Shown: positions 1 through 11,768, numbered from the stretch's first letter. The stretch is 64,000 nt of DNA from Sycon ciliatum (GCF_964019385.1 NC_088645.1:31547517-31611516); one strand, 5' to 3'. Numbers and translations are program-made. Notes: a model not told the origin generated them from the letters alone.

Positions 1-253
1 TTGAAATCCACAGTACAGGCAATGTTGATGGACTGGCCAAGTGTGTAGGTACTCCCATCTAGTGATGCTGTTCGTGTCTTTGTACACACACCACCAGTAC
101 AATTGGTTGTATCACTGCCTGTCAATACGACACTGTTGACCATTAGTGTCACTGTAGGTGCTGGGTATCCCTGACCTTTACAACTGATCGGGTGCGCAGT
201 GTTGCTGTTGTCCACATAATCCGATGTGTTGAATGACAGTATGGTAGGTGGAA
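1..253 (-). CDS. Ig-like domain exon (partial, runs off the window)
   Basis: On the minus strand this reads as an uninterrupted immunoglobulin-like segment beginning VPPTILSFNTSD, with the Ig pattern of an early Cys in ISCKGQGYPAP and a second Cys in INIACTV. An AG acceptor lies at 254-255, after a stretch reading ctctgctatgcac. The exon starts in phase 1, the usual phase of introns flanking Ig domains. It continues past base 1, so its 3' boundary is unknown. Together with the exon at 9524-9877, which has the same phase and strand, it suggests an extracellular Ig-superfamily receptor or adhesion protein. No signal peptide, membrane segment or kinase domain is visible here, so the protein cannot be named. 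Extra N-linked sites (NTS, NCT) fit an extracellular location. The Ig assignment is from pattern only. Confidence 0.6.
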
Positions 254-363
254 CTGTGCATAGCAGAGACACATACAGTGACAGAGAAATGATCGAAGAC
301 TTTGAAAAACTATGATCACGTGGTTTATCATTTTCAAGCTTTGGTACAACTTGATCACCAGAC

Positions 364-445
364 AAAGTTGAGGGTAGAAAAGAGTTGATTATTGTTCAAA
401 GTCACATACTAAAGTTGACGGTAGAAAAGAGTTAATTCGTGTTTA
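364..445. repeat. Short direct repeat flanking the MITE
   Basis: The phrase aaagttgagggtagaaaaga, followed by gttgattattgttcaa, occurs at 364-400 and again at 878-918. A diverged version lies between them (411-445). The MITE therefore landed inside a small tandem duplication. Confidence 0.5.
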
Positions 446-874
446 ATGTCACCAAGAGTACATAAACCAGAGTGTGCAACTCGGGATGGTTCCTGTGGGA
501 GCGTAATTCGTGCACTACGTCATTTCTGACGGCATGGTAAGCCACAGGTTTGGTGAAAAGTTGCGTAACCAGTCGCGGTGGTGCAGTTCACTGAGTTTGT
601 CCTGATTTCGGTTTTTGAGACGGATAGCCTGGTGACTTTACTTGTCGGTGGATGTACGCAGCGTACACAGTCACACAAAACACCGAAATCCTGAAACAGG
701 ACGTCTAAAATCAAGCAAACTTGGCTGATTTCCGGGCTATGAAACATGAAAATTTGAGCTGTACGCAAGTCGCGGCTTGGCTGATCTCATCAGGGTGACG
801 TAGTGCACGAACTGCGCTGTTTCAGATCTGATATGCACAGTTGCACACTCTGGTTTATGTACTCTTGATGTCAC
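446..874. mobile_element. MITE, family 'CAAGAGTACAT', with 7-bp target duplication
   Basis: A 415-bp element (453-867) has perfect 29-bp terminal inverted repeats starting CAAGAGTACATAAACCAGAG. It is flanked by the 7-bp direct repeat ATGTCAC (446-452 and 868-874). A second internal inverted pair sits around the motif gtagtgcacgaa. There is no transposase, so it is non-autonomous. The same family recurs at 28089 (one end only) and at 30841-31148. The 7-bp duplication does not point to a single superfamily. Confidence 0.85.
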
Positions 875-918
875 ATACAGACTAAAGTTGAGGGTAGAGA
901 AGAGTTGATTATTGTTCA

Positions 919-1005
919 ATTCCCGTAGCTATGCAAAAGACGTTACTGCCGCTAGCCAGGGTCCACACAGCTTTAATTCAGTGTTTGTTTGTTTGTTTGT
1001 TTGTG
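919..1005 (-). repeat. Dispersed repeat with (GTTT)n, matches 53640-53795
   Basis: The stretch from ttcccgtagctatgc through the GTTT tract is the reverse complement of the stretch ending at 53795, including the words gacgttactg, gctagc and gtccacacagctttaa. It is a dispersed repeat ending in a CAAA/GTTT microsatellite. Its class is not recognised. Confidence 0.55.
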
Positions 1006-1042
1006 CCGTCGGCATGCCTGGCGCTATCCTGTACCTTACCTA

Positions 1043-1213
1043 TTTCCCCGAATATAAGTCGCAACTTTTTACACTAAAATTCAACGGTAAAAAAGGGAGT
1101 GCGACTTACAATCGTGCATGACTTACTACTGAAGTCAATATATCAAATCAATATCGCTCAAACTTGAAAATGGGGGTGCGACTTATAATCGAGTGCACCT
1201 TATAATCGGGGAA
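1043..1213. mobile_element. Small MITE-like inverted repeat
   Basis: The left end ttccccgaatataagtcgca and the right end, which includes gcgacttataat and ataatcggggaa, form imperfect inverted repeats about 170 bp apart. No coding capacity. The target duplication is unclear. Confidence 0.4.
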
Positions 1214-1329
1214 GTACGGTATACCATACCGCACCATACCATCAAAGACAGCTGGCCACAAAATTCAAATAGGGCTTTCAAGTGCAAGATCATAACATGA
1301 AGCAACTTGGATGAATGAGTATGTATGCG

Positions 1330-1418
1330 AAGTGTATCGGGGGAATGCATGCAGGTCGATAGTGCGGGTTTGAATCCCAGGTTACAGTATGTCTTGAAAA
1401 AATAAATAATAATAATAA
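1330..1418 (+). mobile_element. Degenerate tRNA-derived SINE candidate
   Basis: The motif gggtttgaatccc at 1365-1377 resembles a pol III B box (GGTTCRANTCC with C to T at the fourth base). A short A-rich stretch and an (AAT)n tail follow. The A box is not convincing. Confidence 0.3.
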
Positions 1419-1419
1419 T

Positions 1420-3280
1420 TTATAACATCCCTATGCTTTTCTAGCCTAGGTCATTTAGGACTTAGGTGGTAGACGACAATTATGTATCCAATCAATGGAA
1501 AAAATATTTCCATCAGCTCTAATAACATTCATGATGAGCTAGGCAAAAAGCATAGCATAGGGCCCTGAACTTCCAAGCTCTCTCGTGTCACATACAGACT
1601 AAAGTTGACGGTATGCAAACCTTGATGGAAATAGCGCTGGCGGTGCTGACTAGGTCCAGAAATAAACATGTCCAAGAACTACCATGTTACAATGGCGACC
1701 AGCACGGTCAGGAGACATTACCGGTATGTCAGCTACAACACAATAATTATATTCTTTCTACACACTCGATGCGAAAGTAAATTACACCCCCCGAACGCCG
1801 CGTTGGTCAAAGGGACAGGGAAGTGATTCATTCTCCGAAGTTGGAAAGTGTTTGGACTGATGCTCGTTGATGCCAGAACATTTCGCAGCTGTTCACTGAC
1901 CTGACTCACTTCACCAAACGACTTATGATCGTTTCGTTCTACAAGTGTTCTGGGGCAGAAACAAGAATTGCGCCCGCAACGAAAGGACGAAAGTCTCTCG
2001 CAAACTAAAGTCATGTTGCCACGAAGAATATCCCGCAAGCCCTTTCTTCTGCGTTGAGTGTTGTAGCTCTCCAGTCCACTGGCAGATCGTTCCATCCCAC
2101 CGAACAAAAAAAAAGGATCTGCTTCTCACTCCAAAAAAAACTCGTGACTGTCCGGGCCGGCCATGTACATATACATATCACATGTATCGCATATAGGGAT
2201 GTAGGTCCTCACTTTTGCTGGACACGATGTACATGTTAGCACAGCGGCTGGTGCTAGAACGTACAGCATGCTTGTACAGTAGATATTGGTTATAACGTGC
2301 CCTTCTGATTTTTCACATTTTATCACTATAACCGGTATATCACTACAGGCGATTTTCAACTGCGCGCGTCATACATACACATTATACACGTGTGGGTACT
2401 CGATCGCGCTAATGTAGCGTACTGATACGTGATGGATGCTACTGCACCTTCTCCAGTCTAGAGCGAAGAACTTCTTGGCCCAAAGGCATCATCCAGGAAG
2501 CACCAGACCAGAATACCCTATGGAAACACACATGTGGCTCCAAATCGAGACATCAATGCCTCACACTCGTGTGTTGCTATCACTATAGACGATACTTTTT
2601 CTGCACAAAGAGGTGTTTTGAATGGTGATTCTGTATCCTTATAGCCGATTTATCGCTATATACGATATATTGGTTATAATGATAATTTGACTGGCTTTTT
2701 CTGGTTTTGCTTTTGATATTTTCATTTTGTATCAATATAGCCGGTTTATCACTATGTCCGATGACTTTATAACCGATATCCACTGTACTTCGGATTTTGG
2801 GAATTTTCGAGGTGAATGGCTTCCTTTATGTCTACATGCGATGTACAGAAAATACCAAAACATCCATATGAGATATTAGTTGTCCTTTGGGTATTTGGAG
2901 CTGTAGAACGCTGAAACGTGCCCTGTTGGCCACCCCCCCCCTTTTTCACGGGGTACACTCCCAACCGCGCTATGACGCCGTCGGTCTGAGGTCAGTGGCC
3001 AGTACTGCAAGAGCAATAGCCCAAACGTTAAGCTTGATGTGACAGGTCCCATTCGAATAGTTCATTGAAAAAAAGGCTCAGCCTAGAACGAAATCTCGAG
3101 TGAACCTCCACATGAGGCTCTGTGTTTAATAAACTATTTATCCCATGTGGACTATGCATTGCAGGAAATGATTGCTAGACCCAGCTGGTGCATTTTTGCA
3201 GTGGTTACGTTGACTATAGTGCGTTTACTCATGAAATGGTGCTGGCATCGGTCATTCCGCCGGATTTTAATGTTCACAAA
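1420..3280. other. Unassigned intronic DNA
   Basis: No convincing gene. Short reading frames here (up to 124 codons) have no recognisable domains. AT-rich diverged repeats with variants of 'tcactatagccg' lie at about 2580-2790, perhaps remnants of an old inverted-repeat element. A retained host or exonised segment cannot be excluded. Confidence 0.4.
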
Positions 3281-3284
3281 ATTA

Positions 3285-3441
3285 CGTGTGTGTGAGTGTG
3301 CATGCGCGTGGGTGGGTGCGTGTGTGTGTGAGTGTGCATGCGCGTGGGTGTGTGTGTGTGTGTGTGTGCATGTGTGCTTGTGTGTTTGCATATCTGTATG
3401 CAGTGTTGTTTCCATGATTTGGCTGGGGGGGGGGGGGGGGG
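3285..3441. repeat. TG microsatellite followed by a G tract
   Basis: A (TG)n tract at about 3287-3380 is interrupted by a GCATGCGCGTGGG variant. A run of about 18 G follows at 3424-3441. The open frames on both strands here are repeat artefacts. Confidence 0.85.
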
Positions 3442-5326
3442 TGATGACATCATAATTATTACTGTCCCACATACATGCCACGAAGCTATCCAACATACTG
3501 ATTATGTATGTATTCCAGACGTATGTCAGTTAGTACAATCATCACTGATGATATCAGTCTTATTACTGTACTACATCCGTGCACAAAATATATTTTGGAG
3601 CATATCATGCTGTTCTTCATCATGTTCTGGCTGTACACTGAGGACAGGTACTTCCGCATCTGGCGGAATGTTAGTCCGATCCGAACTGGACTTGCAACAA
3701 CATGATCACTCCCACTAGAGCCTTTGGGTAATCCTTGAAATACAATAAAAACGCTGACCTCCAAATTTTACAATTTTATCACCTGCTCCCCATTGATAGC
3801 TCCTAAAGAGCACAATCCATTGGTACAGATTATCAGACCTAGCACTGACATCCTCCATGTTCCAGCCCAATGTCGACTACTAGTATTTATTTGGTGTTTT
3901 CTACTTTGAGTGTCAGTATGAAGTTGTCTGATGAGTGCTCTTGCACGAAACTCGGAGTAACAACAAATTTCTTAGCTAATCATCGGTTGATGAGTTGTGT
4001 GTCATTGCTCCATCTTTGATGTTGAGCACCCTTTTCACAGATGTGGGATCTGATCTTACTCTGTATATCGTTTGGGGATTGTCTGGCTTTGGAAATTTTA
4101 TGTTTCATTGTTATCAGGTTCGGCCTCATTTTCTCTGCGCTGGGCTGATGAGTTCACAAAGGTCGATGCAGTTCTGTCCGCAGATTGAGTTTTTCGCTCC
4201 TGCTCTTGTAGTAGTTGAGCACTAGTAGTGCCTCTGTTGTTTGTGTTATGCAGACCTCACTGACTTGTCAGTTTGAGCACTCTGGCAAGGTACGTTCGCG
4301 TCTGGTTTAAATCTGGCTTTGGAAAAGCCCACAAAGGACGAAACAGTTCTGTACGCAGATTGAATATATGGGCCTCAACCAGCGAAAATAGGAAAAATTT
4401 CAAAATTCCTTTATGGTTAGAAATTTGTTGAAACACATCTACTGAAGTACCTCAGATGAGAAAAGTAAGCAGCTTGAATACCTTTGAAATAGTGCAGTAA
4501 CGTCAGGCGAAATAGCACGTCATCGTACATTTGAGACCAGCGGGAAGAAGATGACGACGTCCACAAATTCAGTGGCCGTGCACACGGATCTGCTGTGTGT
4601 GTGACTTTGTGTGTCAGCTATGACATGAAACCCTGTTGTTCCATGCCTACCATGTAGGTCAGAACCATCCTGCAAAGTTTGAATGACGTAGGTAGAACAA
4701 TCGCTCAGCAAACCATACCTTTTCAAATTCTGTTTGTAGTATACCTTGAAGCGGAACCCTGTTGAAGTAGTGCCGGGATCTGCCCTGCAACTGCTACAAC
4801 AAAAAGGATTCAATCTGAGAAAGCATGAGACCGCGAATCTCCGCTGAATATCGAGTATTTCAAGCCTTTTCACGACGAAGATGGAGTTCTTTTTGAAGAT
4901 GGACGTCGCGGCAAAAGACATGGTTTCCGACTTCTGGCGTCTGGTGAAGCCAGGGATCATTTGTCCAGTCAGGTCGGCAGCCTAACCGTTGGTAAGCTTG
5001 TGTTTGGATCGTGTTCGGCTCAATGTGGTGCATCACAAACAATTTTGATATCGCACAAAATGAACTCTGAATCGTGCGTATGGTATTTATATTCAGAAAA
5101 TCGCAAAGTGTCTCTGACTCTCTGTGTGGCCGTACTATGCCACGAGAAACTCCAATCAGGCTCCTATGTCCTCTGCCTTCTTCATTGAATGTCCACTTCG
5201 TTTGAACAACGAACACAGCAATCGAGGACGGCTTTGCAATGAAAAATACAGCTAAACTGGAGCTGAAAAAAGGAAGAAAAACCGTGCTCAGCAGACTCGA
5301 GTACACGCGTACTCTCCCAGCAGGGT
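3442..5326. other. Unassigned intronic DNA
   Basis: Two overlapping minus-strand frames (4520-4960 and 4860-5336; 146 and 158 codons) are the longest here. They show no recognisable motif and no splice context I trust. Treat as non-coding unless transcripts show otherwise. Confidence 0.35.
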
Positions 5327-8300
5327 TTGGATACATTATCTGAGAAAGCGAACATCATCTGTAAACAGTTCGCCAAGAATAGCCAAGCTACACCGTCGTC
5401 GGATGCAGATTATCGTGATCTCGCCATGCCTTCTTCTTCGGAAACATTTGCCATCCGCCCTCTGTTTATCGTAGAAGTATTCAAGGCACTGTCGACCCTA
5501 AGTGTGCGAAAGTCTACAGCTGGCAGTTTTCCTAACAGGATCCTATGAGAGACAGCAGAAGTACTCGCCTAATCCCTCACTGCTCTCTTTAACCGCTGCA
5601 CCACTTACCGATCCCAACCCCTTGAGTGGAAAGTTGCAATCGTTACCCCAATTTACCAGGGTAAGGGAATTCGCAATGACCCTGCTAACTACCGGCCGAT
5701 ATCCCTGCTGAATTGTGTGGCAAAATGCTACGAAGCATTAATCAGCCCCCAGGTGTACGCGTTTGTAGCGAAACACAAACTACTGTCGCCGAAACAGTTC
5801 GAGTTTCGCCACCACCGATGCACGGTTGACCGACTTGTGTATGTCACATCAACTGTCAGCTCTGCATTTAATAACCGGGCCCAGTGTGATGGCGTCTTTC
5901 TCGATTTCTCGAAGGCATTTGATCGTACCAGCCATCGCCTCCTAGCCTCATGTCTGTCCGGTTGGTGTGCACCTGACTCATTCGCGTGGCTGATGGACTT
6001 CCTGGAAGGCCGATCGATGTCTGTGCGGGTCGGCACTGCATTATCAACCCATATGTCGCTCACCGCTGGTGTGCCACAAGGCTCCCACCTATGCCCTCTA
6101 TTATTCAACCTTTCTATCAACTCGCTTCCCAGCATTCCCCAATCTAGCGATCTGACTCTGTTTGCGGATGATTCCAACATGGTCTGCGTTTCTCCGCCTA
6201 CTGTCGTACCCGCCGCGCACACTGCCTCCTTGCAACTAGACCTTGATAGATGTGTGAACTGGTCCCATAAAGCTGAAGCAGTTTTCAATGCTAACAAATG
6301 TGTCCATGTTCCCTTTTGCAGACCTAAATCAAACCCATCTGATCCCAGGACCGTCACCATGGCCGGCACGTTACTGACCCAGCCCTCTTCCCACCGCTAT
6401 CTGGGCATCATCCTCACTCCTTCACTCAATCTGTCCCCCCATATTCAACACATTACCAGCAAATTTCGAGGTCGGGTTTTTCTTTTAAGGCCACACTTTG
6501 TTTTTTCTATGTTTCTCGTCATCGCCCGCGTAGGTTTTCAGACATTTCGGAAGAAAAAAAAAAGGTTCATACTACGTACATGTATGTACGCTGCACATGC
6601 TGCAGCAGTTAGATGCGTCAATCAATAATCGTATACGTTTGCAACACAGCAGCAAAGGAGCGCTCCTCGTCCGTTCTCTGCGATGAAGGCTGTCATCACG
6701 AAGCTTTCAGTCGTTCACTGCCTGAGCCTTGTGGGTCCCAGGAATACCGTAAGTCGGACGAGTTCCGTTGCAACTGGCATCTGTGGAACGATGTCGTAAG
6801 CAGAAAATCCAAGCAATAGACGCATGGCAAGGAAATATGAGCAGCATGGAGACAAGAGTTTGATAAGCAGACACAAGAACGTTGAAGTAACAAAACCACA
6901 AATTAATGACGAGTGGGAAACGTTTGTTGATGCGATAGCAGATAAATGTATGTTCTCTTCGCCATCTCGTAATCAAACTTTATGCTCTCATTGTAGCAGT
7001 TTGCCTGATATTCGTGGGCTGATGTGATAATGTAGTGCAATCATGTATTGGACTACATGTACTGTACAAGCAGAAATATTCGTCTGGAATTTAATTTCGT
7101 CTTTTTCGTCCAAGGGGCTTTTGGACTAAATTAAATGTAGGACGAATATCGATTTGTCCAGCTTTTCTATACACTCTTATGATCCATGGACGAAATTTTC
7201 AACCGGGCGAACTCCTTTTCTTTGGAGTTGGACGAAATTATTGACCGACGAAATTTTCTGCCTCTACAGCGCATGATTGTACAATGTAGTACTGTATACA
7301 TGGTATTCGCAGTGTCTTGTATGAATCACGCATATACATCGATTTTGTAGAGAAAAAACAAACAAAACATGTACATTGAAAAATGTATACAGTTTTCAGT
7401 AGAAAGTGTTCTTGTTTTTTCCTTGGCTTTTGTTTTTTTCCGCCCGCCCGCGTACCTTTTGTTAAAATTTGCCGACGAGAAACATAGAAAAAACAAAGTG
7501 TGGCCTAAACCACATGTCCAACTTCCTTCCTTTTCCTGCTGTGAATTTTTTGTATAAATGTTATGTTCGTCCCCTCCTTGAATATGCTTTTCCCGTTTGG
7601 ATGTTTTCCGTTTCAGCCACCATGTCCACAACCCTTGATAAACTGCAGGCTTCTGCTGCTAGAGCATACTTAAATAGTAAACTCAAGCGTCGGCCTGAGT
7701 GGACGACTTCCAAAGAAGACCTCAATGTGCTGTCCTCTTGGGAATCTTTAGCATGGCGACGGCAGATTCTTGGCCTTATTTTATTGGCCTCTATTTCCAC
7801 CATATATTCTCCCAATACCCCTCCTTGTTGTCTCACTTCCAGCTACCCTCTTCCCAAAGCAGTCGTCACCCTTCATCCATAATTCTTCCTAAAGCTGGCA
7901 CCTACTTTCGTAAATCAACCCTTTTTTCTTTGAGTGTTGCCTGGAATAAACTCCCTGAAGATATTCGTTCACTCTCTACAGCAGCGAAATTTGGTATTGC
8001 CGTTCGTCGGCATCATTCGCAATCTATGTTTTCTTTGAAAGGTATTCCTGACTTTTGTGTCTAGGCTAACCACATCTATGATAGTTTCAATAGTTTGTGT
8101 ATATGTCAGTTATAGTAGTCCGCAATGCTGCTTTTCTAATTCTCATTATGATTAGCATGCAATGTACTACCCGAAGTACTGAATTTACTTCTTCTGTACT
8201 CTATATTCTAATGTATCTTCTACCTCTTCTCCCTTGCGAACATACTTTGTCATTTTCCTAACTTACTTAGGAGACTCCCTTCGATAGACATCTATTTGCC

Positions 8301-8331
8301 TCTGGAGGATCCGTGAAATAAAAATCAAAAA
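5327..8331 (+). pseudogene. Decayed CR1/L2-type LINE, RT domain plus 3' end
   Basis: This is a broken reverse transcriptase of the same family as the intact ORF at 36383-38254. Matching segments run from the stretch before the RT (KSTAGSFPNRIL, then an in-frame stop) through the RT motifs FLDFSKAFDRTSH, TAGVPQGSH and LFADDSN (5717-6480). The YxDD-equivalent FADD is intact. The frame is interrupted by a MITE at 6489-7505. It resumes at 7540 (YKCYVRPLLEYAFPVW) and shifts frame again near 7800 to end at 8064 (IPDFCV). The 3' UTR to about 8331 keeps the family's final block (gagactcccttcgatag ... ggaggatcc ... aaataaa). There is no endonuclease, so it is 5'-truncated. Several lesions make it inactive. 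Confidence 0.85.
6486..7508. mobile_element. PIF/Harbinger-like MITE inserted in the LINE
   Basis: Terminal inverted repeats of about 32 bp start GGCCACACTTTGTTTTTTCT at 6489 and end at 7505. A 3-bp TAA duplication flanks them (6486-6488 and 7506-7508). Removing the insert rejoins the LINE reading frame between VFLLR-like and YKCYVRP-like segments, which supports the boundaries. A 3-bp TAA/TTA target is typical of PIF/Harbinger. At 1017 bp with no transposase frame it is non-autonomous. Confidence 0.8.
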
Positions 8332-8860
8332 ATTATGGACAGCTGGGCTCCTGCGGGGAGTCGTTCCACAATCTTTTCTTCCATTTCTTCCTTCCTCCAC
8401 AGCTGAAGGTCCGACGTCGCTGCCATCCCTAGCCCCAAACTCAGAATTTATCTCAGATGATGACTCCTCATCGTCCGACTCATTGGCCACCTTGAGCCAC
8501 ATCGCAGCACGGGATGACGACTGCGATTCCGCCTCGCTGTCTACATCGTTGTCGGAAGAAAAGAACGCCTCATCCTCTCTCTGAACTTCAGTGCTACTTC
8601 AGCATCCACTCACCACCAGGCTCGAGCTAACTGTAGACAATGACTGATGCAGCCATCGTGACAAGATCAAGAAGCACTTGAGTCGCCACTCGACACACCA
8701 CTTCAACTTCAAAAAATAACTTCAAGCAATTGCGCAAGGAGTTCAAGAAGTAAAGAACTCGTCGCGCTGCTGGCAGCGTGATCAAAAAATCGTTGAACGT
8801 CACAAATCGACCTTTTTCTCGAAACCTCTATGGGTCGTTTTCGCTGATTGTGGCTCATAT
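8332..8860. other. Unassigned DNA between LINE and TG repeat
   Basis: No gene was recognised. A minus frame at 8263-8502 (SDDEESSSEINSEFG) is acidic but has no domain. The segment may be the remains of another element. Confidence 0.3.
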
Positions 8861-8861
8861 C

Positions 8862-9192
8862 ATATGTGCGTGTGTGTCTGTGCATAAGGGTGTGTGTATG
8901 TGTGCACAAGTGTGTGCATGTGCGCTTGTGCGTGTGTGTCTGTGTGTGTGCATGCATGCGAGTATGCATGTGTTTGCATGTGTGCGTGTGTGTTTGTGCG
9001 TGTGTGTGTGTGTGTGCGCTCGCGCGCGCGCGCGTGCACAGGTATGCATGTGTGTGCATGCGTGTGTGTGTCCGTGTGTGTGTGTGCATGTGTGTGTGTG
9101 CGTGTGTGTGTGTGTGTGCGCGCACTCGCAAGTATGCATGTGTGTGTGTGTGTGTGCACGCGCCCGGGCACATGTGTGCGTGTGTATGCATG
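8862..9192. repeat. Long TG microsatellite with CG core
   Basis: About 330 bp of (TG)n interspersed with GCATGCG and a 14-bp alternating CG run near 9019-9032. All six frames stay open for more than 100 codons, which is a repeat artefact. Alternating purine-pyrimidine tracts of this length can adopt Z-DNA. Confidence 0.9.
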
Positions 9193-9523
9193 TTTCCCGC
9201 CATGTTTTACTCATGTAATAGTAAGACTAACAATGTTGGCTTACACCACCTCTAGTCACTTCACTTACTTTCCTTTACAATACTTAGATATGAGCCAATT
9301 GTTACCGTTGAAAAGAGATTGATTTGACTAATGATCCCCTGAGCATCAAACTTGAGTTGCAATAACACCTCGCTCTACTTTACAAGCACCTACTAATATT
9401 GTCCAAGAAAGGGAAGAGTTTGCCATGATGTCATCATCTTGGGTAGATGCACAATACTGAGAATACCTATGTCAAGTGTCTCGTCATTATAACTAACAAC
9501 ACACACAGTCATTGTGTACATAC

Positions 9524-9877
9524 CTACAACATTGAGTTGATATGTCTCTGGTGACATTCCTACATCTGTAATACACCTGTACAGTCCAGTGTAGGTTGGG
9601 TCCAGAGTTGCATGTGATGATGTGTTCCAGAGTAGTCTAGATGTGAAAACATCCTGCTCGAGTGTAAATGCTCCCTGTTCAGCTACAATTGTACTGGTAT
9701 TAGTATTGGTCAGTCGGAAATACTGACCACTACCACCATGACCCTGTCCTACAGCCAGACATGATGGTAAATAGTGCGGCCCAACCTGTGCTGTACTTGA
9801 TCCATTCAGGTAGTAGACTATGTGTGATGTTAATCCACCACCAAGTGACGGAGCACTCAATTCCACACCAACCTGAC
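9524..9877 (-). CDS. Ig-like domain exon
   Basis: This is a complete 354-bp internal exon. It follows an AG acceptor (9878-9879, after ggtgtac) and ends before a GTATGT donor (9523-9518). Both introns are phase 1, so the exon is symmetrical and encodes one domain of about 118 residues, GQVGVELSAPSLGGG to YQLNVVG. The C-terminal DPTYTGLYRCITDVG is the classic Ig D-x-G-x-Y-x-C signature. The upstream partner Cys is probably LPSC. It contains NGSS, NTNTS and NTSS glycosylation sequons. The same-strand exon at 1-253 is the next Ig exon downstream, with an ~9.3 kb intron filled by LINE and MITE debris between. It is likely part of a multi-Ig cell-surface protein. The exact family is not identifiable here. 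Confidence 0.7.
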
Positions 9878-9927
9878 CTGTACACCATAACAGCAGATCA
9901 ATACAACGCCACACCGAATACAATCAT

Positions 9928-10435
9928 GGCTGATGTAACACAATTACCTGCAGTGAACTGCACAAGGGTGTACTGCTGGTCAACGAAACGCGAACCAGAA
10001 GCCGCAACCACATTACTGGAGAAGCACCTCGAGGACGTCGATACATTGGCTCTGGGCGTGAAGGATGTACAAGATACCCTCCAGTTCATCCTGACCAACA
10101 ACATATTTTGAGTTTGACAATCAGCCGTACAGCGAGCTGAAAGAAATCGCCCTGGGGAATCATCTGGCGCCGCAATTGGTCATTATTTTCGTGTCAGCAC
10201 TTGAGAATGCAGCCCTGTCTTCTGCTGAATTACAGCCCTGCATTTTCAAGCGCTACATAGATGGTAATTATCATGCTTTGGCGACATGGACGAGCGACTC
10301 TGGCATTGTTGCGGTCGGCGATCATGTGCATCCGCGGTGCTCGATCGTCATATCACCGTCCTGTGAATGCATTGCGAGAGTTGGCAATCTCGGAGGGCCG
10401 GCTGTGAGGTTTTGGAGACGATGGTGGGCAGGACA
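9928..10435 (+). pseudogene. Dead Penelope-like RT fragment (MGN-LAP type)
   Basis: The frame reads ...VQDTLQFILTNNIF, then after a one-base T-run slip near 10107, EFDNQPYSELKEIALGNHLAP and later FKRYIDG. This matches the PLE/retroelement pattern NNxFxFxxxxYxQxxGxAMGNxLAP followed by RYIDD. Here the G-A-M-G block is degraded to IALGN and the second catalytic Asp of YIDD is Gly. The fragment is short, lacks endonuclease, and belongs to a different lineage from the MGTPMAVN copies at 19-27 kb. It sits directly upstream (relative to the host gene) of the Ig exon. Confidence 0.55.
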
Positions 10436-10632
10436 GTGCCCTTGTATTTTCCTGTTTTTTTGTTTTTTTCTGTCGTTTTTTGCGTTTTTTTCACGCATGC
10501 AATTGTTTTCATTTTTTGGTGTTGTGTTCTAATCATTCGCCATGCCACTGTCAATTGTATTCTGTTTGCCCGTAAAAGAGGCCTTTATATCAGCGACTCT
10601 GGATCGGTTTGTTGCCCATCTCAACAACCAAC

Positions 10633-11745
10633 AGTTACTAAGCAATCAGCCCATGCGATAACATTGCACGACACTGACCTATGGTACGAGGTGAATAGAA
10701 ATTTCTGGAAATGAAAATGAAATAGAGCCCTACTGGCTATATGTTATACATTTTTCTTATATCTTTGTATTAAATTTATTGTATGGCCTAATCCTTTATC
10801 TTTCCAAATATGTGACAATTGCTCATGCTGTGATCACAGACACTTGATAGCAGGTAAGTTTGGACAGGCCAATATTTTGGCCTAAATTTCAGTGCATGGA
10901 ATTCTGGACATGAAAGTAAAAAATAGAATCGATAGGCATCCTATACTGCACCATTTTTGTTATTTTTTCTATTGGTGGACTGCAGTTGGCCTCTTCACAC
11001 TTCTAGCCAACAAGTCCAAGACTATACAGCGTCTGAAGTGGAGTGCACATGGGGAGGCCAACAATTCGTCCATTACTTCTTATTTTACTCAAAATTTTCA
11101 TGCGACATAGTACAACAAAACCCGTTGAAATATCGCACAAGCAAAGGCTATCAACAAGGTACTGACACGAGGAGAAACTACAACCGCCCAGCTGTCAACT
11201 ACGGCAAGAAAAAACTTCATCAACTCGACTGACTTGACTCTACAAGCCACGAAAAATTATTTTACTCGAAATGTCAAGAAATGTACAATGTCCAGAAATA
11301 GCAATTCACCTCGTACTGACATTCTACAACTAACTGGCTAACAGCTCTAGCACATCTTGGATTCGCACTCCAACAGCCTTCCAACTTGGAAGGTTCTAAG
11401 TTATCTTCGCACCTTTTGAGCCACACAAATTGTGTGGGGTGTTGCTTTGCGTACTTGAATTGTGGTTTTGATGATATTGACCAATGGTCTTGCCAGTATT
11501 GCCATCGATATGCATGAACATCCGCCAAAGTCCTTCACAGCTAAGACTTTCAGCTCATGCTTATCTTGGTTGCACTCACCTTCCCCTCCTTATGCTATTT
11601 CTATAACTTAGAACCTTCCAAGCAGGAAGGCTATTGGAGTGCGCATCCGAGATGTGCTAGAGCTGTTAGCCAGTTAGTTGTAGAATGTCAGTCAGTGTCG
11701 TGCAATGTTATCGCATGAGCTGATTGTTTAGTAACTGGTGGTGTT
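10633..11745. mobile_element. MITE with long arms and a second MITE nested inside
   Basis: The outer arms match in inverted orientation: cagttactaagcaatcagc at 10633 against its complement ending about 11735, extending through gataacattgcacgacactg. The left arm also matches 11283-11313 (ccagaaat ... cacctcgtac). The right arm is therefore split, and the gap is filled by the nested element at 11314-11690. No coding potential is seen. Confidence 0.6.
11314..11690. mobile_element. Nested MITE (TGACATTCTACAAC family)
   Basis: Inverted repeats beginning TGACATTCTACAACTAACTG extend more than 80 bp from each end (11314-11400 and 11601-11690), up to the block aaccttccaa. The element interrupts the right arm of the outer MITE, so it is the younger insertion. 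Confidence 0.65.
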
Positions 11746-11768
11746 AGTGGACATTATAGTGTAACTTG

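Noticed and set aside
4520-5336. Two overlapping minus-strand frames of about 150 codons as a host gene
   Set aside because: No recognisable domain, no splice pattern, overlapping frames in an intron.
8778-9322. Several overlapping frames of 100-160 codons on both strands
   Set aside because: They read through a TG/CA microsatellite, giving only Cys/Val or His/Thr repeats.
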